From UBA10183 sp041653835 (GTDB lineage: Bacteria > Omnitrophota > Gorgyraeia > Gorgyraeales > Gorgyraeaceae), in the NCBI GenBank assembly GCA_041653835.1, contig JBAZEP010000015.1, positions 1-37,249 on the forward strand: a DNA stretch of 37,249 nucleotides. Reading direction: 5' to 3'. Within the stretch, counting starts at the first letter, position 1, and every line of letters begins with the position of its first letter. A program made the position numbers and the translations under genes. Below, piece after piece: positions 7,883 through 16,037 of the stretch. The notes beneath the pieces are model-generated. The model had not been told where the DNA came from and made no database searches. It saw nothing but the letters and a program-made list of their open reading frames with translations.

Positions 7883-8304
7883 AAAACAAATTTTCAGAAG
7901 ACACTATATACGTCGTGGAAACAAACATAGACGACATGAGCCCTGTTGTTTACGAAACAGTTTTCGAAAAACTTTACGCCGCCGGCGCGCTGGAAGTTTT
8001 CCTGACGCCTGTCCAGATGAAAAAGGTAAGGCCGGGTGTTTTGTTGACCGCACTCACGCCCCCGGATAAATTAAAAAAAATAGCTGAGGTGATATTAAGG
8101 GAAACGACCTCTTTTGGTGTAAGGTACCACAAAGTAAAAAGGCTGAAGCTTATCCGTAAAAAGACGGTGTGCGGGAAAGACCGGGCGGGTATAAGGATAA
8201 ACAAAGGGTATATAGGCAGGGAGCTTGTGAGGCTTTCCCCCGAATATGGCGATTGCCGTAAAGCGGTTTCAGGGACAAAGGCGCTGCTCAAAGATATAAT
8301 ATGA
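7879..8304 (+). CDS. larC2: LarC C-terminal domain protein (LarC2), stand-alone
   Basis: This 141-residue protein matches the C-terminal half of LarC: VVETNIDDMSPVVYETVFEKLYAAGALEVFLTPVQMKKVRPGVLLTAL. LarC is a CTP-dependent nickel insertase made of LarC1 and LarC2, joined in lactobacilli by a programmed frameshift. Here larB is fused by ATGA overlap straight to LarC2, and the LarC1 part (usually opening with a DCFSGISGDM-like motif) is not found on either strand of this window. The gene may function alone, pair with a distant LarC1, or be a remnant; its intact frame and its ATGA overlaps with both neighbours argue against decay. Confidence 0.85.
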   Translation: MKNKFSEDTIYVVETNIDDMSPVVYETVFEKLYAAGALEVFLTPVQMKKVRPGVLLTALTPPDKLKKIAEVILRETTSFGVRYHKVKRLKLIRKKTVCGKDRAGIRINKGYIGRELVRLSPEYGDCRKAVSGTKALLKDII

Positions 8305-9977
8305 TAAAACACCGCGATATAGTAAAAGAGATCGTGAAAAATATCGGGCTTTTGGACGATAATAAGATAGCCGCGGCGCTTGAGGAACAGCTTAAGACCA
8401 AAGAGAAGCTCGTTAAGATACTGGTAAAATCAGGTTTTGTGGCGAGTGAAACCGTAGGGAATACCCTTATACCCCAGATAGGTATTCTTCCTGTTGTCAT
8501 TAAGGCCGGGGAGATAGACCCGAAAATGACCGAAACTGTTCCGAGCCGGCTTGCCGCCGGCCACAGGGTAATCCCCCTGAAGATAGAGGCAGGCACGCTT
8601 TTTCTCGCCACGGACGACCCTATTAATTTTTTAGCCGCCGGCTTTTTTGAAAAAACACTGAACCTTGACATACAGATGGTGCTTGCCGACCGGGCAGGCG
8701 TCGATAAAGCCCTGGCTGAGCTCTACGCGTCCAAACAAAAAGGCAAGGCGCAGACAGAAACATCCGACCTGAATAAGTTATCCGAGGCGATAAAAGACGT
8801 AAAAGGAGACGATGACGCGCCTGTCATAAAACTGGTTAACATGGTGATAGAGGAGGCATTGAAAAGAAGGGCAAGCGATATACACATAGAGCCGCTGGAG
8901 CATAAATTCCGCATCAGGTACAGGATAGACGGGGTATTGCACGAGATACAGGGGCCTCCTAAAAGATTGCAGGGTTCGATCATAAGCAGGCTGAAGATCA
9001 TGGCGGGCATGGATATAGCCGAGAAGCGGCTGCCCCAGGACGGAAGGATAAAGCTTAAACTGGAGAACAAGGAATTGGATCTGAGGGTCTCTACCCTGCC
9101 GGCGACATACGGCGAAAGCGTTGTAATGAGGATACTGGACAAAAGCAGTTTTATGGTGGGGTTGGACGATATGGGATTTCTGCCCGAAAACAGGAAGAAT
9201 TATGAAAAACTGATAAACCTGCCCAATGGCATGATCCTGGTTACCGGCCCCACGGGGAGCGGAAAAACTACCACATTGTACGCTACCCTGAGCCACATAA
9301 ACCAAAAAGACAGAAAAGTCATTACGATAGAAGACCCCGTGGAATACCAGCTGGACGGCATAAACCAGGTCCAGGTAAAAACCCAGATAAATCTTACTTT
9401 TGCCAATGGCCTGCGCTCGATGCTGAGACAAGCGCCGGACATAATAATGGTTGGGGAAATAAGGGATCTTGAAACAGCCGAGATAGCGGTTCAGTCAGCG
9501 CTCACAGGGCATCTTATTTTCAGCACGCTTCACACAAACGATGCCTCAGGCGCGGTCGCCAGGCTGGTGGATATGGGCATAAAACCTTATCTGGTGGCAT
9601 CTACCGTCCAGGGAATACTGGCGCAGAGGCTGGTGAGAACCATATGTGTGTCCTGCAGGGAAGCTCACAAACCCTCACCTGAAGAGATATCTTTGCTTTC
9701 TATTACGCCCGAAGAGGCAAAAGACTTGGAACTTTACCGGGGCAAAGGCTGCCAGGAGTGTAACAATACAGGCTTCAGGGGCAGGATGGGGATATACGAA
9801 CTCCTGATAATGAACGACGCCATGAGGGAGCTGGTAATAGAAAATAACTCCAGCAGCGTCATATCCAAAAAGGCAAGGGAATTCGGGATGAAGACGCTGA
9901 AAGAAGACGGGATGGAAAAGGTAAAGCGCGGTTACACAACCATCGAAGAAGTATTGAGGGTGACGCAAGATGCCTGA
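8301..9977 (+). CDS. GspE/PilB-type secretion or pilus assembly ATPase, copy 1
   Basis: A 558-residue type II/IV secretion ATPase. Residues 1-140 form the MshEN-type N-terminal region. The ATPase core carries Walker A GPTGSGKTTT, the Asp box (EDPVEYQ), Walker B with IIMVGEIRDLETAEIA, and the His box (STLHTNDASGAVARL). A tetracysteine zinc site, CVSC with CQEC, lies near the C-terminus. It would power pseudopilus or type IV pilus polymerisation from the cytoplasmic face. The start overlaps larC2 by ATGA and the stop overlaps the second ATPase gene. Assignment as GspE rather than PilB rests only on the gspG/gspH genes downstream. Confidence 0.93.
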   Translation: MIKHRDIVKEIVKNIGLLDDNKIAAALEEQLKTKEKLVKILVKSGFVASETVGNTLIPQIGILPVVIKAGEIDPKMTETVPSRLAAGHRVIPLKIEAGTLFLATDDPINFLAAGFFEKTLNLDIQMVLADRAGVDKALAELYASKQKGKAQTETSDLNKLSEAIKDVKGDDDAPVIKLVNMVIEEALKRRASDIHIEPLEHKFRIRYRIDGVLHEIQGPPKRLQGSIISRLKIMAGMDIAEKRLPQDGRIKLKLENKELDLRVSTLPATYGESVVMRILDKSSFMVGLDDMGFLPENRKNYEKLINLPNGMILVTGPTGSGKTTTLYATLSHINQKDRKVITIEDPVEYQLDGINQVQVKTQINLTFANGLRSMLRQAPDIIMVGEIRDLETAEIAVQSALTGHLIFSTLHTNDASGAVARLVDMGIKPYLVASTVQGILAQRLVRTICVSCREAHKPSPEEISLLSITPEEAKDLELYRGKGCQECNNTGFRGRMGIYELLIMNDAMRELVIENNSSSVISKKAREFGMKTLKEDGMEKVKRGYTTIEEVLRVTQDA

Positions 9978-11682
9978 TAACTCGCAGTATAACTTAATAT
10001 TGAAGAAACTCCTGGATAAGAAACTTTTGACCCAGTCGATGATAGATGACGCCATGGCGGAGGAAAAAAAGACAGGGAGGAATATTTTCAAGATCGTCGT
10101 AGATAACGGGTACATAAAAGAAGAGGAGCTGTTATCAGCGGTGGCGGGCTGGTTGAATATGGAAGTGGTGGACCTGTCCAAAATGAAAATAGAGAAGGAC
10201 GCCGTAAGCAAAATCTCCGCTTCCACCGCCAGGTTTTACAGCGTAATGCCCATTAGAACCGAAAAGGATTCCATCGTAGTGGCGCTGTCCGATCCATTGA
10301 ATGTCAAATTCCTGGATGAATTGCGTTTTGTGTCCGGGTTAAGCCTGAAAATGGTGATCGCCAAAGAAGATGATATCAAAAAAACTATAGAAGAACATTA
10401 CGGCAAGGAAGAAGACTCGCTGGGAGAGGTCATAAATGAGGCGGAAAAATCCGCATGCAAGGTGCCCGGCGCGAAAGCGGAAAATGACGCGGATAAGTTA
10501 AAAGAGATAGCTTCGTGCGCGCCTGTCGTAAAACTCCTTAATATGATCCTTTTGCGCGCGGTAAGGGAAAAGGCGTCGGATATACATTTTGAGCCTTTCG
10601 AAAAGGATTATAAGATACGGTACAGGATAGACGGCATATGTTATGACGCCGCGCATCCTCCCAGGGACCTTAGTCTCGCGATAAGCTCCAGGATAAAGGT
10701 CATGGCGAACCTGGATGTGGCGGAAAACAGGCTTCCGCAGGATGGAAGGATCATGATAGACATAGAGGGGAAATCCGTGGATTTCAGGGTCTCTACTTTG
10801 CCCACGCTTTACGGGGAGAGCATAGTCATGAGGGTGCTTGATAAAAGTGCGGTGAATCTATCGCTTGACCAGATAGGCATGGACGAAGACATTAGATCCA
10901 AGATCAGGGATATAATAAAACGTCCGAACGGGATTTTTCTTACCACAGGCCCTACGGGCAGCGGAAAGACTACCACGCTTTATTCTTGCCTGAGGGAGAT
11001 CAACAAAATAGACTATAAGATCATAACCACCGAAGACCCTGTCGAATATGATATAGAAGGTATTATCCAGGTAGCTATTAATACTAAAATAGACCTGACC
11101 TTTGCCAGGACTTTAAGGCATATACTCAGGCAAGACCCGGACATTATAATGGTAGGGGAAATAAGGGACGCTGAAACAGCGGAAATAGCCATCCAGGCGG
11201 CTCTTACAGGGCACCTTGTGTTCAGCACATTACATACGAACGATTCCCCGGGCGCGGTTACAAGGCTTGTGGACATGGGTGTCGAGCCTTTCCTGATAAC
11301 TTCCACTGTAAGGGCTGTGCTTGCCCAGCGGCTTGTCAGGAGGATCTGCCCCAAGTGCAAAAAAGAATACAAGCCGTCAGAACTTGAATTGTCGGAATTC
11401 GGTATATCAAAAGAAAAAATAAAAGATATGAAGTTTTATAAAGGAGAAGGCTGTAAAGAATGCGGCAATTCCGGATATAAAGGCCGTACCGGATTGTATG
11501 AACTGCTGACGGTGGATGATAAAATAAGGGACCTTGTGGTCAGGCGCGAAAGCCTGTCCGCCATAAGGAACGCGGCATGCGAGGGAGGCATGAAAACCCT
11601 GAGAGAGAACGGTTTTAAAAAAGTGATGGAAGGGGTTACGACCATAGAAGAGGTCTTAAGAGAGACCAAAGAATATGCGTAG
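9970..11682 (+). CDS. GspE/PilB-type secretion or pilus assembly ATPase, copy 2
   Basis: A 570-residue paralogue of the preceding gene, overlapping it by eight bases. It has the MshEN N-terminus (LSAVAGWLNMEVVDLSKMKI), Walker A GPTGSGKTTT, ITTEDPVEYD, IIMVGEIRDAETAEIA, STLHTNDSPGAVTRL and the CPKC/CKEC zinc pairs. The two copies align through the catalytic core but differ in the N-terminal region and linker, so this is an old tandem duplication, not a recent one. Both keep all catalytic motifs. Two assembly ATPases side by side could serve two pseudopilus or pilus machines, or form a mixed hexamer. No retraction ATPase, gspF or gspD is in the window. Confidence 0.93.
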   Translation: MPDNSQYNLILKKLLDKKLLTQSMIDDAMAEEKKTGRNIFKIVVDNGYIKEEELLSAVAGWLNMEVVDLSKMKIEKDAVSKISASTARFYSVMPIRTEKDSIVVALSDPLNVKFLDELRFVSGLSLKMVIAKEDDIKKTIEEHYGKEEDSLGEVINEAEKSACKVPGAKAENDADKLKEIASCAPVVKLLNMILLRAVREKASDIHFEPFEKDYKIRYRIDGICYDAAHPPRDLSLAISSRIKVMANLDVAENRLPQDGRIMIDIEGKSVDFRVSTLPTLYGESIVMRVLDKSAVNLSLDQIGMDEDIRSKIRDIIKRPNGIFLTTGPTGSGKTTTLYSCLREINKIDYKIITTEDPVEYDIEGIIQVAINTKIDLTFARTLRHILRQDPDIIMVGEIRDAETAEIAIQAALTGHLVFSTLHTNDSPGAVTRLVDMGVEPFLITSTVRAVLAQRLVRRICPKCKKEYKPSELELSEFGISKEKIKDMKFYKGEGCKECGNSGYKGRTGLYELLTVDDKIRDLVVRRESLSAIRNAACEGGMKTLRENGFKKVMEGVTTIEEVLRETKEYA

Positions 11683-11704
11683 GGGACAGGCGAGCCTGCC
11701 CTCT
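11681..11704. repeat. Degenerate palindrome after the second ATPase gene
   Basis: AGGGGACAGGC and GCCTGCCCTCT pair around GA with one mismatch and one G-T pair. It overlaps the TAG stop (11680-11682) of the upstream gene. It resembles the GGGACAG-type palindromes elsewhere in the window but has decayed. It lacks a T-tract and is weaker evidence than the others. Confidence 0.45.
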
Positions 11705-11721
11705 GCAGAAAGAGGTGTAAC

Positions 11722-12156
11722 ATGAAAAACAGGGGTTTTACTTTAATTGAACTGTTAGTTGTCATCGCTATTATCGCTATACTCGGGGGCATGGTTATAA
11801 GCGGGGCCCAACAGGCGAGGAAGCGCGGGTCAGTCACCAAGACAAAGGCGCAGATGGCGAGCCTGGAAACGGCCATAAGCATGTATGAGACAGACATGGG
11901 AAGCTATCCCGGGACAGATAATAAGACGCTTGTGGAAGCTATTACCAAAGACCCTGGGGACATTGATTGGAGCGGGCCTTACATGCAGATAAAAAAAGAC
12001 GAAGTGAACGAAAACAGCGAATATCTGGACGCGTGGGGCAATGCCTTTGTCTATACGAACCCCGGTAAAAATAACGCATCCTTCTATGATATATATTCAA
12101 AAGGGCCTAACGGCATAGGGGAAGGGGAAGATAAGGATGATATCAAGAATTGGTAA
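11722..12156 (+). CDS. gspG: Type II secretion major pseudopilin GspG
   Basis: The 144-residue protein begins with a class III signal, MKNRG|FTLIELLVVIAIIAIL, cleaved by prepilin peptidase after Gly5, with the conserved Glu at +5 of the mature form. The following region QARKRGSVTKTKAQMASLETAISMYETDMGSYP and a C-terminal DAWGN with GPNGIGEGEDKDDI match the GspG globular domain and its calcium-binding loop. GspG builds the pseudopilus that pushes substrates through the outer-membrane secretin. AGAGG precedes the ATG. It is followed, with overlap, by a gspH-like gene. Confidence 0.92.
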   Translation: MKNRGFTLIELLVVIAIIAILGGMVISGAQQARKRGSVTKTKAQMASLETAISMYETDMGSYPGTDNKTLVEAITKDPGDIDWSGPYMQIKKDEVNENSEYLDAWGNAFVYTNPGKNNASFYDIYSKGPNGIGEGEDKDDIKNW

Positions 12157-12613
12157 TAAGAAGGCTTTTACCCTGGTAGAAATGCTTATAGTGCTGGCTA
12201 TAATGGCAATGATCATGGTTACATCAGTGCCTTTTACCTCTAATTTCGGGAAGGGTTTAAAGATAAAGACAACCGCGAGGGCAATAGCGGGTGTGATGCG
12301 TGTAGCGAAAAGCAATGCTGTGACATTGAGGAAAAATTATTCCGCGGTTTTTGACGTAAAGAAAAGCATGTACTGGATAGAAGACGACACAGGACGTATT
12401 TATGAGAAAAAATACAGCCTTCCGAGTTCCGTAAAATTCGAGGTCGCGGGCGATGAAAGCGCCGACCCTGTTACGTTTGAGAATGATAAGGTAACATTCG
12501 ACGCGTCCGGCGCGATAAAAGGTTCCGGGGGGTCGGTCTCGATCGTGGATAAACAGGGCGGTTCCAGGAATATTTCGGCATTGGGCGCCGCGGGAAAAAT
12601 AACCATAAAGTAA
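12137..12613 (+). CDS. Type II secretion minor pseudopilin, GspH-like
   Basis: A 158-residue prepilin-like protein: leader MISRIGNKKA|FTLVEMLIVLAIMAMIMV followed by a GspH-type beta-rich domain (RAIAGVMRVAKSNAVTLRKNYSAVFDV). Minor pseudopilins cap the GspG fibre. The residue before the expected cleavage site is Ala instead of the usual Gly; cleavage after Ala is reported for some prepilins but is less common. Glu at +5 is present. The start at 12137 overlaps the end of gspG by 20 bases; no better start lies between there and the signal. Assignment to GspH rather than another minor pilin is tentative. Confidence 0.8.
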   Translation: MISRIGNKKAFTLVEMLIVLAIMAMIMVTSVPFTSNFGKGLKIKTTARAIAGVMRVAKSNAVTLRKNYSAVFDVKKSMYWIEDDTGRIYEKKYSLPSSVKFEVAGDESADPVTFENDKVTFDASGAIKGSGGSVSIVDKQGGSRNISALGAAGKITIK

Positions 12614-12633
12614 CTTTCTGGAGGAAAACGCGG

Positions 12634-13608
12634 TTGTTATTTATTTGCTTGACTATATTAATGGGGATAGGGATCGGCTGGTCAATAGGGGCCAATGACG
12701 CGGCTAATTCATTAGGAACCGCTGTGGGTTCCAGGGTATTGAATTTAAAACAGGCCATTGTCCTGATCTGCGTATTCGGGTTCCTGGGCGCTTTTCTGCA
12801 GGGAGGCCATGTAGCCAAGACTATAAGCAGGGGCATAGTGCCCATAGACCAGCTGGATAAGACAATGGCTGTTTATTTGGCGCTGGTAGCCTGTTTCGGG
12901 GCGTGTTTATGGGTCATACTTGCTACGTATTGGAAGATACCTATTTCCACCAGCCATTCGATAGTAGGCGCGGTCGCGGGCGCGGGTCTCGCGATAGGCG
13001 CCCCTGTAAAATACAAGGCGCTCCTGGATATATTCATATGCTGGATATTTACCCCTGTTGGAGCGGCTGTATTAGGCTATCTTTTTTACAGGCTCTTCCA
13101 GAATACGCTTTACAGGATCATACCGCGCAAATATTTAAGACCGATCCTTATGTTCCTTGTTATCTCCAGCGGGTGTTATGTGGCGTACACCTGGGGCGCT
13201 AATGATGTTGCCAACGCTACGGGCGTATTGGCGGGCGCCGGGGTTTTGTCTTTGAATATGAGCGTCATAATAGGGGGCCTCGCGATCCTTTTAGGTATCT
13301 TGACCTGGGGTTATAAGGTCATTGAGACAGTAGGCTCGGAAATAACAAACCTCCTGCCTATAATGGCTTTTTCAGCGCAAATGGCAAGCGCTATAAATGT
13401 GCATATATACACGTTATTCGGAATGCCGGTTTCCACCAGCCATTCCATAGTAGGCGCTATATTCGGGGTAGGGCTTGTTAAAGGCGTACGGGTCGTGAAT
13501 TTAAAGATACTGAAGGAGATAGTTATCTGCTGGCTGGCTACTCCTTTTGTCTCGGGCGTGATCAGCTTCGCGTTATTAAAAGGCATGATCATGGTTTTAA
13601 AAAAATAA
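12634..13608 (+). CDS. pit: Inorganic phosphate transporter, PiT family
   Basis: The 324-residue membrane protein carries the duplicated PiT signature: SIGANDAANSLGTAVGSRVL near the N-terminus and TWGANDVANATGVLAG in the second half, and the paired PISTSHSIVGAVAGAG and PVSTSHSIVGAIFGVG segments. It imports phosphate with a cation. The start is a TTG at 12634, nine bases after GGAGG; the first ATG is nine codons later and lacks a binding site. It sits 15 bases before a DUF47 gene, the usual Pit partner. The second half is complete, so the transporter appears functional. Confidence 0.94.
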   Translation: MLFICLTILMGIGIGWSIGANDAANSLGTAVGSRVLNLKQAIVLICVFGFLGAFLQGGHVAKTISRGIVPIDQLDKTMAVYLALVACFGACLWVILATYWKIPISTSHSIVGAVAGAGLAIGAPVKYKALLDIFICWIFTPVGAAVLGYLFYRLFQNTLYRIIPRKYLRPILMFLVISSGCYVAYTWGANDVANATGVLAGAGVLSLNMSVIIGGLAILLGILTWGYKVIETVGSEITNLLPIMAFSAQMASAINVHIYTLFGMPVSTSHSIVGAIFGVGLVKGVRVVNLKILKEIVICWLATPFVSGVISFALLKGMIMVLKK

Positions 13609-13623
13609 TAAGGAGGTTCTCGT

Positions 13624-14292
13624 ATGAAAGAGACGCGTAATATTTTAGGGTGGCTTGGGATGGCGCAGGAACAGGCTATACTGCAGGATGCGCAGAAACA
13701 TGTCGAAGAGACATATAAAACAGTTTCTTTTTTTACAGAAGCTATCAAGGCGTTTATCCAGGGCGACTTACAGGCCAAGACCATAGCCATTGAAAATGTA
13801 AGGGACAGCGAGCACAAGGCTGATGTCCTGCGGTCTAAAATGGTGAGCGAGCTGTCTGAAGGCTTACTGCTTCCGCCCGACAGGGAAGACCTGATGCGTT
13901 TTGTGAAGTCTCTCGATAGGATAGCGGATTGGACCAACGGCGCGGCCAGGATACTGGGATTTATCGACGAAAAACCCAATGACAACATATTGAAAAATAT
14001 CTCGCTGGGCACAGACCTTATTTTCAGGTCTGTATCCAGGTTAAAAGAGGCTATCCAGTCGCTTGCCAAAAATGATTTTAAAAAGGCGCTTGAATATTGC
14101 GAAGAGGTGGACAGGATAGAGTCGGAGGCAGATGACCAGAAGAAATTTTTAATAGAAGCGATAATACACGCGAAGCTGGAACCCGCGACCCTTTTATTGT
14201 GCTATCAGCTGGCGGAATACCTCGAGGGGGTCACGGATAAGATAGAAGACGCCGCGGATTTCATAAAGGTGGCTGTCGTAAAGTCCAGGTAG
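13624..14292 (+). CDS. DUF47/PhoU-like Pit accessory protein
   Basis: A 222-residue all-helical protein of the TIGR00153/DUF47 family, distantly related to PhoU. Visible hallmarks are LQGDLQAKTIAIENVRDSEHKAD-like acidic metal-binding repeats (VRDSEHKAD at about residue 58 and DRIESEADD later) and a central LPPDREDLMRFVKSLDRIADWTNGAAR. The family sits next to pit genes and is thought to regulate phosphate uptake. AAGGAGG lies before the ATG, and the gene follows pit closely, so the two are co-expressed. Confidence 0.9.
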   Translation: MKETRNILGWLGMAQEQAILQDAQKHVEETYKTVSFFTEAIKAFIQGDLQAKTIAIENVRDSEHKADVLRSKMVSELSEGLLLPPDREDLMRFVKSLDRIADWTNGAARILGFIDEKPNDNILKNISLGTDLIFRSVSRLKEAIQSLAKNDFKKALEYCEEVDRIESEADDQKKFLIEAIIHAKLEPATLLLCYQLAEYLEGVTDKIEDAADFIKVAVVKSR

Positions 14293-14300
14293 GCCAGGAT

Positions 14301-15338
14301 ATGCATAAATCCGCGAAAGACGGGGATATGGATAAAACAAAAATTTCGATAAAAATAAAGGTTTTAGCCGCGCTTTGTCTGCTATTGCTGGTTTTCCTGG
14401 CAGGTTTATTCACGGGGGTCAATTACCACAAACTGAATAACGGCCGGCGGAATCTCCTGGAGACGATGCGCATAAAAGGCTATAAATTTACAAGTCCTTT
14501 GCTTGATTATGAGGCAGGGCCTGAAATAAAAGACAAGGTGCTGGTTTTTTTGAAATACAAGATCGAAAAACTTATAGAGAGCAGGACGCGTAACGATGAC
14601 GCTATTTATGTCTCGGTATATTTCCGCGATATGTTCAATGGGCCCTGGTTCGGGATAAATGAAAAGGAAAATTTTGCCCCGGCCAGCTTGTTGAAGGTGC
14701 CCCTGATGATCGCGTATCTGAAATATGCCGAGCAGGATCCCGGGATATTGAAATCCAGGCTGGTGTACGAGAAAGAGTTTAAAAATGATGTAGTACAGAA
14801 TATAATACCTGCCGAAAAACTGGAGCTAGGAGGTTCTTACAGCGTGGAAGAGCTGATAGAAAGGATGATAAAACATTCCGATAACTCGGCTATGTACCTG
14901 CTTCTGGGCAATATCAGCGCGGATGTCATTAATAAGGTATATTCCGATATCGGTATTATAGTCCCTTCTGTCAGGGGCAAGAGCGATTTTATCACGGTAA
15001 AAGGCTATTCGTCGTTTTTCAGGATACTATTCAACGCGTCATATTTAAACAGGGAAATGTCAGAGAAGGCGCTGGAAATTTTAAGTAAATCCACTTTTAA
15101 GAGCGGATTGGCGGCCGGAGTCCCGGATGACGTAGTTATAGCGCATAAATTTGCCGAAAGAGGGGATCTGGTGACTCAAACATTCCAGTTGCATGATTGC
15201 GGTATAGTCTATCACAGGAAAAGGCCTTACCTGCTGTGCATAATGACTTACGGCAAAGATTTCCGGCCTTTGTCAAAGATAATCAGGGATATATCTTCGC
15301 TTGTTTACGAAGATATCGACAGCCACTATAACAAATAA
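14301..15338 (+). CDS. Exported serine hydrolase, class A beta-lactamase fold
   Basis: A 345-residue protein with one N-terminal membrane segment (KVLAALCLLLLVFLAGLFTGV, about residues 18-38). The active-site SxxK is S129-L-L-K132 in PASLLKVPLM and the SDN motif is Ser193-Asp194-Asn195. The third motif (KTG in true beta-lactamases) is not convincingly present near HKFAERGD. It is more likely a peptidoglycan- or peptide-directed hydrolase than a resistance enzyme. The start may be 14301 or the in-frame ATG at 14328; neither has a strong binding site. It is the last gene of the long + strand run. Confidence 0.82.
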   Translation: MHKSAKDGDMDKTKISIKIKVLAALCLLLLVFLAGLFTGVNYHKLNNGRRNLLETMRIKGYKFTSPLLDYEAGPEIKDKVLVFLKYKIEKLIESRTRNDDAIYVSVYFRDMFNGPWFGINEKENFAPASLLKVPLMIAYLKYAEQDPGILKSRLVYEKEFKNDVVQNIIPAEKLELGGSYSVEELIERMIKHSDNSAMYLLLGNISADVINKVYSDIGIIVPSVRGKSDFITVKGYSSFFRILFNASYLNREMSEKALEILSKSTFKSGLAAGVPDDVVIAHKFAERGDLVTQTFQLHDCGIVYHRKRPYLLCIMTYGKDFRPLSKIIRDISSLVYEDIDSHYNK

Positions 15339-15367
15339 ACAAGGCGCTTCAATAACCGTTAATCTCT

Positions 15368-15396
15368 TTGACACAAAAGCTTATGCGTGATAAAAT
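15368..15396 (+). promoter_or_regulatory. Strong sigma-70-type promoter
   Basis: TTGACA (15368-15373), a 17-base spacer and TAAAAT (15391-15396) preceded by TGA, an extended -10. It lies 39 bases before the ATG at 15435, whose ribosome site is GGAAGGGGAG. It probably drives the coiled-coil gene and the glycosyltransferase. Confidence 0.75.
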
Positions 15397-15434
15397 AACT
15401 GAATATTCGCGTTAATGGAAGGGGAGTTTTTTAA

Positions 15435-16007
15435 ATGAAAAATAGCTTGAAATTTACGTTGATAGCGATAGGGGTCGCGGCGATTTTCTTTGTGATGGGC
15501 AGGGAGATCATGGAGACAAGGTCAAGGCTGAATAAGACGCGTGACCAGGTTGCCCGGGAGAAAAAAGAAAAGGCATGGCTGCGCGATGAATTGAAAACCG
15601 TCAGGCATGAGTTGATCGGGACCAAAACCAGTCTCAGATCCGCCAACAGCAAGCTAAACTTCGTAAATAAAAAGATAGCCGGGTTAAGAGGTAGTAATAA
15701 TAAATTAATCCTGGAAAAGTATGGACTTGAACGGAAAATAGTATTTTTACAGGAAGAGAAAAAGGCCATGGAGGACAGGCTCCACTCCCTCAGCGAACTT
15801 AAAAACGCCATACGCCTGGTCAAGGCGGAAATGAGGGATGACAGGATAAGGCGGCACAAAGAGAGGATAAGACAGCAGGAAGAGATAGACAGATGGGAGA
15901 CAGCGCTTGGCAACAGGGGCTTTTTCACCAGGGATGGAGAACCTTCTTACAGGTCGAAAGTAACCGTAGATGTAAGGCCTGCTAGTTTGAGCTTAAATAA
16001 GAAATAA
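15435..16007 (+). CDS. Membrane-anchored coiled-coil protein
   Basis: I do not recognise a family. The 190-residue protein has an N-terminal membrane segment (LKFTLIAIGVAAIFFVMGREI) followed by about 125 residues of almost unbroken charged heptad-like helix, from SRLNKTRDQVAREKK to RRHKERIRQQEEIDRW. The tail (about 35 residues) is not helical-looking. Topology would place the coiled coil outside the cytoplasmic membrane if the anchor is uncleaved and N-in. Its own promoter lies 39 bases upstream, and the glycosyltransferase follows 30 bases later. A structural role at the envelope is possible but not shown. Confidence 0.75.
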   Translation: MKNSLKFTLIAIGVAAIFFVMGREIMETRSRLNKTRDQVAREKKEKAWLRDELKTVRHELIGTKTSLRSANSKLNFVNKKIAGLRGSNNKLILEKYGLERKIVFLQEEKKAMEDRLHSLSELKNAIRLVKAEMRDDRIRRHKERIRQQEEIDRWETALGNRGFFTRDGEPSYRSKVTVDVRPASLSLNKK

Positions 16008-16037
16008 GCAGGATGAACCGCGCATGCCGAGGTGGCT

